From Deltaproteobacteria bacterium (GTDB taxonomy: Bacteria; Desulfobacterota; Syntrophia; Syntrophales; JACQWR01), in contig JACQWR010000018.1 of NCBI GenBank assembly GCA_016209105.1, forward strand, positions 242,030 through 306,029: DNA of 64,000 nucleotides. Direction: 5' to 3'. The position numbers were made by a program, and so were the translations under genes. The notes beneath the pieces are model-generated. The model did not search any database. It was not told the origin of the DNA and was given only the letters and a program-made list of their open reading frames with translations. This document shows, in pieces, positions 50,107-60,287 of this stretch (position 1 is its first letter; each line of letters opens with the position of its first letter).

Positions 50107-51063
50107 ATGAAAAAGAAAATCATTCTCTGGGTACTGATATCATCAGCACTCATTGTTGCGTGCGCCCCGACAAACAGTTCGCGCTACCGTGAAGGCGATA
50201 ACACAGGCCAGGAAGCCGGCATGACGGTAAACGATGAACGGCGCCTGACCGAGGAGGCCCTTCCCCAACTGAAAAAAGACTATCCTTCCGCCCGGAACCA
50301 GGATCTCCAAAAATATATCGCCAATCTCGGCATGAAAATCGTCAGGGCAAACAAGCTGGAGGGGAATCCCTATCACTATGACTTTGAAGTTGTAGACATC
50401 GAGGGTGTCAATGCATTTGCGCTGCCGGCCGGAAAAATATTCGTGACGGCGCCGCTTATTGCCATGGCATCCAATGAAGCGGAACTGGCCGGGGTCATCG
50501 GGCATGAAATCGGCCATGTCACGGCCAGACACGCGGCAGAGCGGATGTACGCGATGGAAAAAGACCAGAACAAAACCTGGCTGTACGCGGCCGGGGGCGG
50601 GGTTGTCGGTGCGGCCGCCGGGTTCGGCCTGGGGAAAATTCTCTGCGCGGAAGATGACACCGCCTGCTTGGCGAAAGCGGCGATGATCGGAGGGGCGCTC
50701 GGCGCAGGCGGAGGGCTGCTCGTGCAGAAATATAAATTTTTGGCGAATTCACGGGAAGACGAACTTGAAGCGGATCGCATCGGGTTCAAGATTGCCGTCG
50801 GTGCGGGATACGACAAAGACCAGGTGGGGAAATTTTATGAAAAGCTTTTACAGATAGAAAAAAATGCCCGGAGGAGCGGGAATCCCATCATAGAGAGTCT
50901 TGCCGATGCCATGAGCACGCACCCGCCAAGCGAGGAACGGGTGCAGCAGATGAATGAGATGGCCATGAACAGTCCCACCGTAAAAAAACCGACCATAACT
51001 ACTCCGGAGTTCAACCGGGTTAAACAAATTGCTGCGGGATTACAGAAGAGAGAGCGCAGGTAA
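50107..51063 (+). CDS. M48 family metalloprotease lipoprotein
   Basis: LIVACAPT lipobox; GVIGHEIGHVTARHAAERM (HExxH). Confidence 0.9.
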   Translation: MKKKIILWVLISSALIVACAPTNSSRYREGDNTGQEAGMTVNDERRLTEEALPQLKKDYPSARNQDLQKYIANLGMKIVRANKLEGNPYHYDFEVVDIEGVNAFALPAGKIFVTAPLIAMASNEAELAGVIGHEIGHVTARHAAERMYAMEKDQNKTWLYAAGGGVVGAAAGFGLGKILCAEDDTACLAKAAMIGGALGAGGGLLVQKYKFLANSREDELEADRIGFKIAVGAGYDKDQVGKFYEKLLQIEKNARRSGNPIIESLADAMSTHPPSEERVQQMNEMAMNSPTVKKPTITTPEFNRVKQIAAGLQKRERR

Positions 51064-51146
51064 AAAGCGGGCGCCCCTTTGCTTTTAGTCGAGGCAACGG
51101 CCATAGTTTAGCGCGCCGATTTAACGATCTTGGCAGGAAGATCAAA

Positions 51147-51851
51147 ATGAAGATTGTCCTTATTGCAATCACCGTTTTAACCTTATCCTCTCCGATGGCA
51201 AGCATCGGCGAGTCGGAAACCGCTTTCGCTCAGAAAAGAGCGCAGATGGTGGAGGATCAGTTAAAGGCCCGGGGAATAAAAGACCCGCGCGTCATCCAGG
51301 CCATGCTCACGGTGAAAAGGCATTTATTCGTTCCCACTCATTCCCGGAATCAGGCTTACGAAGACTATCCCCTGCCTATCGGCGAGGGGCAGACCATTTC
51401 GCAGCCGTACGTTGTCGCTTTGATGACGGAGCTCCTGGCATTGAAGGGCCGGGAAAGGATACTGGAGATCGGAACCGGGTCGGGATACCAAGCGGCGATT
51501 TTAGCGGAACTGGCAAAAGAGGTTTACACCATCGAGCTCCTGGCGCCGTTGGCCCGGCAAGCGGAAAAATTGCTCAAGGAGTTGGATTATAAAAACATCC
51601 AAGTAAAATCCGGCGACGGGTTTTTGGGCTGGCCGGAATTTGCGCCCTTTGACGGAATCATCGTAACCTGCGCCCCGGAAAAAATCCCGGAACCATTACT
51701 CGCACAATTGGCGGAAAACGGCAGATTGGTCATTCCCGTGGGAACCTATGTGCAGGAGCTAAAGCTGGTGCGGAAGCGAAAGGGCAGGACAACCGTGACG
51801 GACATAGTCCCGGTTCGGTTTGTTCCCATGCTCAGAGAAAAGGGGAAATAA
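51147..51851 (+). CDS. pcm: Protein-L-isoaspartate O-methyltransferase
   Basis: GEGQTISQPYVVALMTELL, ILEIGTGSGYQAAILAEL. Confidence 0.93.
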   Translation: MKIVLIAITVLTLSSPMASIGESETAFAQKRAQMVEDQLKARGIKDPRVIQAMLTVKRHLFVPTHSRNQAYEDYPLPIGEGQTISQPYVVALMTELLALKGRERILEIGTGSGYQAAILAELAKEVYTIELLAPLARQAEKLLKELDYKNIQVKSGDGFLGWPEFAPFDGIIVTCAPEKIPEPLLAQLAENGRLVIPVGTYVQELKLVRKRKGRTTVTDIVPVRFVPMLREKGK

Positions 51852-51877
51852 ATCAGAAACGCGGCGGGAAGGACACC

Positions 51878-54172
51878 TTGATCCGAAGATATCTCCTTTT
51901 ATCCCTTGCAGTGGCCCTGCTGCTCCACATCGGCTACCTGTACTTCAAGGTAGGTCGAGGGGTTGCCGGAGACGCTTGGGAATCCCCCTCGATTCTCTAC
52001 GGCCGCCCCACGGAGATCCGCAAGGGGGACCACCTCGGGAACCTCCGCTTTGCCGAGCGACTACAGAGACTCCACTACAGGAAAGTCGCGGGAAAGCCAT
52101 CCACCGCCGGGACATTCTCCGAAGAGCGGGGGAACATCCGGATATTCCCCCGCGTGGGCGGAACCGAAAAATCCTCCCGCGGGAGCGGCCCGGTGGACAT
52201 CGCGGTTCACGACGGGCGGGTCGTGTCGCTGGTCTCCCCAGCCGGTGGAGAACTGGACTCGATCCGCCTGGAACCGGAGGAGATCGGCCGCATCATGGGT
52301 CCGAAGATGGAGTCCCGACGCCCGGTTCCCCTCTCCGCCATTTCTCCTTTCCTGCAGAACGCGGTGATCGCGTCTGAAGACGCTCGTTTTTATTCCCATA
52401 TCGGTATTGATGTCCTCGCGACCGGCCGGGCATTGTTTACCAACTTTAAGCAGCAGCGGTTCGCTCAGGGCGGCTCCACCATCACGCAACAACTCGCAAA
52501 AAACTTCTTCCTCTCCCCAAAGAAGACCCTCGGGCGTAAATTGCGCGAGGTGGAACTTGCGCTCATGCTTGAGTGGCGGTACTCGAAAAAACAGATCCTT
52601 GAGATGTACTTAAACAAGATTTACTTCGGGCAAGAGGGCCTCCGGGGGATCTACGGCATCGAAGAGGCGGCAGAATTCTATTTCTCGAAGCAGGCGAGAG
52701 ATATTTCCCTGGAGGAGTCTGCGCTGCTCGCCGGGATCATCCGCTCCCCGAACCGGTACCCCCTCTTACGGGCCCCCACGGCGGTAAAGAAGCGGCGCAA
52801 CGCCGTTCTGGCGCGGATGCGCCAGCTTGAGATGATTCGGGAGGATGAGTTCCAGAGGGCCTTAAGCGCGCCGGTGCAGACCCGGCAACGGAGCGCTCCC
52901 GTCTACCTGGCATCGCATTTCGTGGATTACCTGCGGCGGATCACCGCGGAAGAACTGGGAGGTGAGAAACTCTACCGCACGGGGTACCGCTACTACACAA
53001 CCCTCGACCCCATACACCAAGCCGTCGCCCAAGAGGCGGTCACCCGGGGGCTCGAGGAAATCGAGAAAACGGCTACCCCTGCCGGCGAACCGCTGCAGGC
53101 TGCGCTGGTCGCCGTGGATCCGGCAACCGGGGCGATGACCGCCATGGTTGGCGGCCGTGGCCACGGGGATACACGGTTCAACCGGGCGGTGGACGCAAAA
53201 CGTCAGCCGGGAAGCGCTTTCAAGCCTTTCGTCCTCCTCACGGCGCTTTCACTGTCGGCGCAGGGCAAGGGAGATAAGACGCTCTCTACGATCGTGTCCG
53301 GCGAGCCGGTGTCAATCCCTACCCCGGAGGGGATGTGGACTCCGTCGAATTTCGAAAGAAAGACGTACGGAACAATCACGATCCGGAAGATGATCGAGGA
53401 TTCTGTAAACACTGCCACCGCCCGGCTGGCGAACGACATCGGGCTGGAGGAAGTGCTCAAAACCGCGCGTGCGGCGGGTATCACAAGCCCGCTCTTACCC
53501 GTCCCCTCGATGGCACTGGGGAGCTTCGAAGTCACGCCGGTGGAGCTCGCCTATGCCTACACGACGATCGCCTCAGGAGGTATCCGTTTCGACCCATTTC
53601 CCCTCTTCTCGGTGACCACGGCAGACGGGGATATCCTCACCGCTAAGAAGGTTCACCGGGAACAGGCGCTCGACCAGCGCGTAGCATACCTTACCGGGTA
53701 TGCGATGGAGGGGGTGCTGGAGCGCGGCACGGCAAACTCGGCAAAGGCGATGGGGATTTCCTTCCCGGCATCGGGGAAGACCGGAACGACGAACGGCAAC
53801 CGGGACTCCTGGTTTGTGGGATACACCCCCGACGTGGTCTGCGCCGTGTGGGTGGGGAACGACTCCGGCGCGGATACGGGGCTGACCGGGGCGCAGGGAG
53901 CGCTCCACCTCTGGGCGCGGTTCCTGCGGGCCCTCTACCCCCAATCCGGACCGCCGGCCCTGACCCGGCCGGAGGGGGTGGAGACTGCGGTGATAGATCC
54001 CGAGTCCGGGTATCTCGCCACCACCTCATGCCCGCAAACGCTGCAGGAGGCTTACCTCACGGGGACGGCGCCGAAGGAAACGTGCCCGTACCATCCGGTG
54101 CACCCCGTCGTGGAGACCCTCCGCAAGGGGATACAGAGCGTCGGGGACTTCTTCCGCAACCTGTTCAGGTAG
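51878..54172 (+). CDS. Penicillin-binding protein 1B-type bifunctional transglycosylase/transpeptidase
   Basis: UB2H-like N-term, SEDARFYSHIGID, GGSTITQQLAKNFFL, RQPGSAFKPFV, SGKTGTTNGNRDSWFVGYT. Confidence 0.93.
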   Translation: MIRRYLLLSLAVALLLHIGYLYFKVGRGVAGDAWESPSILYGRPTEIRKGDHLGNLRFAERLQRLHYRKVAGKPSTAGTFSEERGNIRIFPRVGGTEKSSRGSGPVDIAVHDGRVVSLVSPAGGELDSIRLEPEEIGRIMGPKMESRRPVPLSAISPFLQNAVIASEDARFYSHIGIDVLATGRALFTNFKQQRFAQGGSTITQQLAKNFFLSPKKTLGRKLREVELALMLEWRYSKKQILEMYLNKIYFGQEGLRGIYGIEEAAEFYFSKQARDISLEESALLAGIIRSPNRYPLLRAPTAVKKRRNAVLARMRQLEMIREDEFQRALSAPVQTRQRSAPVYLASHFVDYLRRITAEELGGEKLYRTGYRYYTTLDPIHQAVAQEAVTRGLEEIEKTATPAGEPLQAALVAVDPATGAMTAMVGGRGHGDTRFNRAVDAKRQPGSAFKPFVLLTALSLSAQGKGDKTLSTIVSGEPVSIPTPEGMWTPSNFERKTYGTITIRKMIEDSVNTATARLANDIGLEEVLKTARAAGITSPLLPVPSMALGSFEVTPVELAYAYTTIASGGIRFDPFPLFSVTTADGDILTAKKVHREQALDQRVAYLTGYAMEGVLERGTANSAKAMGISFPASGKTGTTNGNRDSWFVGYTPDVVCAVWVGNDSGADTGLTGAQGALHLWARFLRALYPQSGPPALTRPEGVETAVIDPESGYLATTSCPQTLQEAYLTGTAPKETCPYHPVHPVVETLRKGIQSVGDFFRNLFR

Positions 54173-54308
54173 GGGGACGAGACGGACGATTGGCAGGCAA
54201 TAAAACCCCTACGGGAAACAGCCTATCAGGCAAGCCTGTAAAAGGTCTTTGGGGTACCCCCTCTCTGTCGAAAGAGGCGGGGGAAATTGTTGTTCTTAAG
54301 AAGCGATG

Positions 54309-56078
54309 CTATTTGCTATACGCGTGTACCGGTTCTCGGATCGGGGGAATTGCCAGTTCCGGCAATCTCTGTTTTCGTGACCGTGCTTTTTCCAGCTCCA
54401 ATGCCGCCATGTTTTTCTCGTAGAATGTATCGGGTTCGTAGGTCCATTCTGCGGCCAGTCGTTCCTCCTCCTTCTTCAGCGCAAAAAAAGCGTACCTGCC
54501 GATGAGCGGCGCGATGAACCGCGTCCTCCACCCGAACGTGGCACAGATATCCTTCAATAGTTCATCCGCCTTTTCGGCAACGCGCGGATCGTTGCGATAA
54601 CCTGCGCCGTACCACTTCCTCATGGCCCAGACGGCGCCCGCATAAGTTGATCGAACGGGAAAGACCTCCCAGGCAACACGATCCCGGATACGCCATGGAT
54701 CATCCTTATGCATCTGCCAGCCATTCAGCAGCACCCTGATCAGGCGCAGCAGACTGGGGCCGTTGACCGTGAAGTCGCGCCGGAAGGCATCCAGAATGTA
54801 TTTTTCTTCCCGCCCATTTTTGATGTGCTGATGGCGGTAATTGAACCGGTATTGCCCGTGTGCATCGGCGTAGGATAATTCCTCCTCCGACAGCAGCGTG
54901 CCTTCCTTCCGGTGCTGTTCATACAAGGGTGTCCCCGCAACGCAGGTATAGAGCATGAACTGGTGAAAGACCGTATCATGGCTGACGGCATAGTCAATGA
55001 TCGAGTCCATATTCTCCGGTTTGTGGTCCTCGAGACCGATAATCGAGGAGCCCAGGACGCGGATCCCGTGCGATTGCATCATCCCCACCAGCGCCTTCGT
55101 GTCCACACCCTTGAGCTTATCGTAGGCGCTTTCCTCCCCTTCCAGTCCCATCCAGACCCAGCCGATCCCCAGCCTCACCAACTGATCAATAGTATAGGAT
55201 TCCAGTACCCGCGCGGAGCTGAAAACGAAGATGGCCCAGCTCTTGTTGTGCGCTTCCATCAGTTCCAAAAGCCGGAGCGCCCGTTTCTTGTGGAGGAGGA
55301 AATTTTCGTCAAGGGCAAAGAACGAACGCACTTTGAGCTTCTCTTCCATTTCGCACATGACCTGAAACAGCTCGTCGCCCGTTTCATAAAAATTGATGAA
55401 ATGACCCTTGCCGCCGAACAGCGCGGAGGTGGAGCAGAAATTACAGCCCATGGGACAGCCCACGGAGGGAATCAGGATCGCCGCCGTGCCGCCGGGTCTG
55501 CTGCCGAGATTGATGCCCATGATCCTGCCGCCGAATCCCGAGGCGGCCATGGGGTGTTTGATCGGCGTCTTGTCGTCCTGGCCGAGGTAGCGCTGGAACC
55601 AGCGGATACCCTCGCCGCGGACGATGTGGTCCGCATCAATCATCTTATCCAGTCCTTCCTTGTTGGTAATATGCCCGCCGATGACGATCACGGCCTGGGG
55701 CTGGCGTTCACGGATCAGTTCGCACATCTTCCGGACCTTGCCCACGTTCGGCAGAATCCCGCTGATGCCGATCACGTCATAGCTGCGGCTGTCGAGCTCC
55801 CCGATGAAACGCTCCAGCGTGGGGAAATCGAGGAGTGCGCAGGGGGCCTCAAGATTGGCTTGGATCATCATGATGCCGAAGGAGCGGTGAAACATGCGCA
55901 GGGAGAACGCCCCCTGGACGCGGGTTACCTGGTTTTGATACAGTTCCATCGGGTTTATGCTGCGGCTCCCGTATTCGTCATCGCACGCATAGGGCCCGAA
56001 GACGCTGCTCAAAAGGACGCGGGCCTTTGTTCCCAGCGGGTGAACCGGCTGGGTATCGTATGGGGTATGGTCAAGCAT
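54309..56078 (-). CDS. B12-binding domain radical SAM protein
   Basis: IGISGILPNVGKVRKMCELIRERQPQAVIVIGGHITN, SVGCPMGCNFCSTSALFG. Confidence 0.88.
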   Translation of the reverse strand: MLDHTPYDTQPVHPLGTKARVLLSSVFGPYACDDEYGSRSINPMELYQNQVTRVQGAFSLRMFHRSFGIMMIQANLEAPCALLDFPTLERFIGELDSRSYDVIGISGILPNVGKVRKMCELIRERQPQAVIVIGGHITNKEGLDKMIDADHIVRGEGIRWFQRYLGQDDKTPIKHPMAASGFGGRIMGINLGSRPGGTAAILIPSVGCPMGCNFCSTSALFGGKGHFINFYETGDELFQVMCEMEEKLKVRSFFALDENFLLHKKRALRLLELMEAHNKSWAIFVFSSARVLESYTIDQLVRLGIGWVWMGLEGEESAYDKLKGVDTKALVGMMQSHGIRVLGSSIIGLEDHKPENMDSIIDYAVSHDTVFHQFMLYTCVAGTPLYEQHRKEGTLLSEEELSYADAHGQYRFNYRHQHIKNGREEKYILDAFRRDFTVNGPSLLRLIRVLLNGWQMHKDDPWRIRDRVAWEVFPVRSTYAGAVWAMRKWYGAGYRNDPRVAEKADELLKDICATFGWRTRFIAPLIGRYAFFALKKEEERLAAEWTYEPDTFYEKNMAALELEKARSRKQRLPELAIPPIREPVHAYSK

Positions 56079-56253
56079 GTTTCTCTCCTCCCAAGAAAAG
56101 TTATAGTCTGTACGGGAGAAGTGTAAAGGGGATGGGAACGGAATGGAAGCCCTAAGTTGCCGTTTTACAATACTTTTACAATCACTTCGCATTATGCCTG
56201 AAGAAAGCCCTTGCGAATACTAAATATTATACATTATATGGGTTAACACGGTT

Positions 56254-56434
56254 TTTTCAAACGGTGAGCAGCTAAAATCTGCTCCTGAAATCGGCAGGAT
56301 TGTCTCTGAAATTAGAAACGACCAATTTAGAAAGCTGATGTACGGCGATTACTCATTTATCGCATTGAAAAGAAACAAATATCAATTCTCACAATTCGAC
56401 ACGGTAAGCAGATTCTGCCGATAGAAGAAATTGA
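56254..56434 (+). pseudogene. Frameshifted RelE/ParE-type toxin fragment
   Basis: Frame A: FSNGEQLKSAPEIGRIVSEIRNDQFRKLMYGDY; shifted frame: LIYRIEKKQISILTIRHGKQILPIEEIE. Confidence 0.75.
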
Positions 56435-56482
56435 AGCTCCCCGCGGCAAGCCGCGGGGGGAATGCGCTCGCTGCCGGATTCA
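56431..56482 (+). repeat. Dispersed hairpin repeat, copy 2
   Basis: TTGAAGCTCCCCGCGGCAAGCCGCGGGGGGAATGCGCTCGCTGCCGGATTCA. Confidence 0.75.
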
Positions 56483-56568
56483 ACCGCTTTGAAAGGAACA
56501 CGGGTTAGGCCGGCGTTTCACCCACGCCCCTCACGCTTGGCGTTATCGGTAAAAGAAAGGCCTGTAGA

Positions 56569-56982
56569 ATGAAAAAGCTGATTTACGGAATATGTTTTGC
56601 GTTATTGTTATCAAGCAATGTTTTGGCCGAAGAGGCAAATACCGTCCAGGTTGATGTATTGGCAAAAACAGGGCGAAGCTGGGATGGGAGCCATCTACCG
56701 GACTACTCAAAAGGCACTCCGGAGCTAACAATTCTCAGAATCAAAATCCCGCCGGGAGTGCAGTTGCCCTTGCATAAACATCCAGTAATAAATGCGGGTG
56801 TATTATTGAACGGAGAACTTACGGTAGTCACTGAAGACAATAGGACATTACATATGAAAACGGGAGACTCAATTGTCGAAGTCGTGAACATTTGGCATTA
56901 TGGGAAGAATGAAGGCAATACCATGGCGGAGATTCTTGTTTTCTATGCAGGGGTAGTGGATACCCCGATAACCATTAAATAA
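56569..56982 (+). CDS. Cupin domain protein with signal peptide
   Basis: IPPGVQLPLHKHPVINAGVLLNGELTVVTED..LHMKTGDSIVEVVNIWHYGKNEG. Confidence 0.88.
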   Translation: MKKLIYGICFALLLSSNVLAEEANTVQVDVLAKTGRSWDGSHLPDYSKGTPELTILRIKIPPGVQLPLHKHPVINAGVLLNGELTVVTEDNRTLHMKTGDSIVEVVNIWHYGKNEGNTMAEILVFYAGVVDTPITIK

Positions 56983-57070
56983 TAGGAGCCGACACATACC
57001 GCAGCGCTCGTGCGGAGTCCGTTTCACTCCACCGCACAGTTCAGGCATGGGACGCAATGGGGAGGATAGT

Positions 57071-57463
57071 ATGGAACTATCCATATTCATCGCAAAAATC
57101 ACGGCAGTGATATACCTGTCGGCTTCTCTCGGCGGGTTTTTCAGGAGAGATTATTATCGCAGGCTTTCCGACGATATGCACAAGAACGCCGGGCTGACCT
57201 ACATGGCGGGCTTCATCGCCGTCATCGTTGGATTTCTGATTGTGCACTATCACAATCATTGGGGAAGAGACTGGACTGTTCTGATAACGATTATAGGCTG
57301 GTTATCCCTCATAAAAGGCGTCCTCATAATAGTCTTTCCAAAATTCATTCGGCGTTTGTCCGAACCCTTTCTTACCGATAGAGCCCTAAAGATTATTCCC
57401 TATGTTACGCTCTTGATCGGACTCTTGTTTGGTTACTTCGGATTTGTGCATGGAAGCGTCTGA
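57071..57463 (+). CDS. Small integral membrane protein
   Basis: 4 predicted TMs; ATG 57071 preceded by GGGGAGGATAGT. Confidence 0.7.
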   Translation: MELSIFIAKITAVIYLSASLGGFFRRDYYRRLSDDMHKNAGLTYMAGFIAVIVGFLIVHYHNHWGRDWTVLITIIGWLSLIKGVLIIVFPKFIRRLSEPFLTDRALKIIPYVTLLIGLLFGYFGFVHGSV

Positions 57464-57576
57464 CATCAGAGGTCAATCAGGTGTCCACCAAACGGGGGGA
57501 GGTTCAAACCGAAACCTGAATTTAAAGACAAAGCAAATTCACTTGAAATGAAAGAACGCACCCAACCAGAAACTGC

Positions 57577-58137
57577 TCACCAGGTGAGGCAGCGGCGGCT
57601 TACCTTCCCCGCCGTGGCAAACTCCACCCCCTCCATTTCCAGCAAGGCCTTCTTCAGAGCCGTGCCGCCTCCGAAACCGCCGAGTTCCCCGCCTGCGCGC
57701 ACGACGCGGTGGCAAGGGATAACCAGGGGAAAGGGATTACGGGCCATTGCCGTTCCCACCGCCCGCGCCGCGCCGGAACGGCCGAGCAGATCCGCCAGTC
57801 CGCCATAGGTCACAACCTTTCCCCGTGGTATTTGCCAGGTCCGCGTCAGCACCTGCCGATGGAAAGCGGAACAGACGCTCATATCCAGTTCGTCGAGGGT
57901 AAAATCAACCGGCCGCTCTTCCAGATAGCGTCCGATTTTAAACGCCAGTCGTTTGGTCGCGGCGCTGGATGCAGACTGAGCCCCGGGAAAGGCATGTCGG
58001 ATGGCAGCCTCGACGGCCGCACGTTTCCGCGGCAGGAAAATGTGCACCACTGGAGGCCTGCCGCTGTTTCGTCTCCAGACCAACGCTGTCTGCCCGAAGC
58101 GGGAGGGGATTAACTGATACCAGAACGGTTCCTCCAT
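57577..58137 (-). CDS. ogt: Methylated-DNA--[protein]-cysteine S-methyltransferase
   Basis: [44 protein letters not shown] (PCHRV). Confidence 0.92.
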   Translation of the reverse strand: MEEPFWYQLIPSRFGQTALVWRRNSGRPPVVHIFLPRKRAAVEAAIRHAFPGAQSASSAATKRLAFKIGRYLEERPVDFTLDELDMSVCSAFHRQVLTRTWQIPRGKVVTYGGLADLLGRSGAARAVGTAMARNPFPLVIPCHRVVRAGGELGGFGGGTALKKALLEMEGVEFATAGKVSRRCLTW

Positions 58138-58299
58138 AGCAACCTCTGCTTGAAACCAACCTTGAAGTTCTCCACCCACAGGGCGACAAACTTGGCGAAA
58201 GCCTACAACAGCTTCCAACCACTAAATTCCCGTCTACACGGGAATGACAAAAAAATGCCCGGACTTTTTACCAAGTCGTCATTTGCCCCGACCTGTCCC

Positions 58300-60123
58300 T
58301 CAGGAGCGGGCTTTTAAAAAGGCGCAGATTTGCGCGGCCCACGCCTTGCCTATTCCCGGCACCTGCGCCACCTCCTCGGGCGCCGCACGTCCCAGCGCCG
58401 CAAGGTCGCCGAAATGGCCGAGGAGCGCCTTTTTCCGGGACGGACCGATGCCGGGAATCTCGTCCAAAAGCGATTGAAAATCGCTTTTCTCTTTCAGCCG
58501 CCGGTGATACGAAACGGCAAACCGGTGCGCCTCGTCGCGCACCCGCTGGAGCAGGAAAAAGGCGGCCGGCCAGCGCGCCAGGTAAAGGGGGTCTTTGCGC
58601 CGGGGCAGGTAAACCCGATCCTCGTTCTTGTCCGGCGACAACGGGTTCTTCCGGCGGCTCTCCTTGGCAAAGCCGATGACAGCCATACCCCGGATGTCCA
58701 GGTCTTTCAGGAGGGAGAGCGCCACGCCCAGGTGCCCCCTGCCGCCGTCCACGACAATCAGGTCGGGAAGCCCTTCTTTCTTCTCGTAGCGCCGCTTCAG
58801 AACCTCGTACATCATGGCGTAATCATCGGCGCCCTTCACCGTCCTGATCCGGAAACGCCGGTATCCATCCTTGCAGGGCACGCCGTCCACGAACGTCACC
58901 ATCGAGCCGACGGCGTACTCCCCGCCCACGTTCGAGATGTCGAAGCACTCGATCCGCGCCGGCGGCTGCTTCAACCCCAGCGCCTCTGCCAGGAGCCGGA
59001 GCGCCTCTTTCGGCTCCCTTCCCGCAAGCTGCTCCGACCGGAACAGGTTCTCGGCGTTGCGCATGGCGATCTGGAGGAGCCCCCGTTTCTGTCCCCGCTG
59101 CGGCGACAGGACCGCCACCACCCTGCCCTTCTTTTCCGACAGCCACTCCCCGATGATTTCCCTATCCTCCATGTCCACGGACACGATAATCTCCGCGGGA
59201 ATATAGGCCTTGCCGTCGTAGTACTGCTTGATGAGCGCGGAGAGTATCTCGTCCGTCCCGGCGATGCTCCGGACGAGCGGGAACGTCTTTTTGCCCATGA
59301 CGCGTCCGCTCCGCACGTGGAGGGCGCATACCAATGTCCGGTCGCCTTCCCGGAAAAGGCCGAAGACATCCTGGTCGGCCGGGGTCAGGGAGGAGATGCG
59401 CTGTTTTTCCAGGGTCGTGACGATGGCCGCGATGCGGTCCCGCAGGGCGGCGGCCTCCTCAAAACGCATCTGGGTCGCGGCGGCATCCATCCTCGCCTTG
59501 AGCCCGGCAAGCAGGGTTTTCTCCTTCCCTTCGAGAAATGCGATCCCGTCTTCCACGAGGCGCCGGTAGGCGGATTCATCCACCTTGCCCGCGCAGGGGG
59601 CAAGGCACCTGCCGATTTCGTATTCCAGGCACGCCCGTTTCCTGCCCTTCAACTCGTTATCCCCGCAGGTGCGCAGCAAAAACACCGATTGAAGAAATTC
59701 CAGCGTCTCCCGTGCCGCGCCGCCGGAGGGATAGGGCCCAAAGCAGCGCGCCCCGTCCTTTTTCGGACGCCGCACCAGTTGGAAACGGGGGAAACGATCC
59801 GCCGGATCGATCCGGATGTGGAAGTAGGTCTTGTCGTCCCGGAAGATGACGTTGTACTTCGGCCGGTGTTCCTTGATCAGGTTGTTTTCCAGGATGAGGG
59901 CTTCTTTTTCCGTCCCCGTGACGATGAACTCCACGTCCGCGATGCGGGAGACCAGGAAGGGGATCATGGGCCGCTTGTCCGTGCCACTGAAGTAGGCCCG
60001 CACCCGGTTGCGCAGATCCCTCGCCTTCCCCACGTAGATGACCTTACCTGCGGCATCCTTCATCAGGTAAGCACCCGGCGCACGGGGAACATTTTTGATC
60101 TTGATTTTCAGCTCGTCGGACAT
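58300..60123 (-). CDS. uvrC: Excinuclease ABC subunit C
   Basis: GIY-YIG-like GAYLMKDAAGKVIYVGKARDLRNRVRAYF, UVR domain, ECFDISNVGG. Confidence 0.95.
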   Translation of the reverse strand: MSDELKIKIKNVPRAPGAYLMKDAAGKVIYVGKARDLRNRVRAYFSGTDKRPMIPFLVSRIADVEFIVTGTEKEALILENNLIKEHRPKYNVIFRDDKTYFHIRIDPADRFPRFQLVRRPKKDGARCFGPYPSGGAARETLEFLQSVFLLRTCGDNELKGRKRACLEYEIGRCLAPCAGKVDESAYRRLVEDGIAFLEGKEKTLLAGLKARMDAAATQMRFEEAAALRDRIAAIVTTLEKQRISSLTPADQDVFGLFREGDRTLVCALHVRSGRVMGKKTFPLVRSIAGTDEILSALIKQYYDGKAYIPAEIIVSVDMEDREIIGEWLSEKKGRVVAVLSPQRGQKRGLLQIAMRNAENLFRSEQLAGREPKEALRLLAEALGLKQPPARIECFDISNVGGEYAVGSMVTFVDGVPCKDGYRRFRIRTVKGADDYAMMYEVLKRRYEKKEGLPDLIVVDGGRGHLGVALSLLKDLDIRGMAVIGFAKESRRKNPLSPDKNEDRVYLPRRKDPLYLARWPAAFFLLQRVRDEAHRFAVSYHRRLKEKSDFQSLLDEIPGIGPSRKKALLGHFGDLAALGRAAPEEVAQVPGIGKAWAAQICAFLKARS

Positions 60124-60158
60124 GATGGGCTCGCAAATTCCCCCAAACTAAGCCTTGG

Positions 60159-60287
60159 AACGGCTTCGTAAAAAGGCCAGAGGCAAGGCGCGCGAGGCAG
60201 GAGGAATGAGACGTACATTTAGCGTACGTCGCAGTGACTCATGATGAAGCGCAACACAGCATATGGCCTTTTTACGGAGTCGTCAGG
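60159..60287. repeat. About 130-bp element with 18-bp near-perfect terminal inverted repeats
   Basis: CGGCTTCGTAAAAAGGCC ... GGCCTTTTTACGGAGTCG; internal palindromic GTACATTTAGCGTAC. Confidence 0.7.

Noticed and set aside
58330-60171. 613-aa plus-strand ORF opposite uvrC (and 60652-62157 opposite ubiD)
   Set aside because: Antisense artefacts of GC-rich codon usage; uvrC and ubiD are clear on the minus strand.
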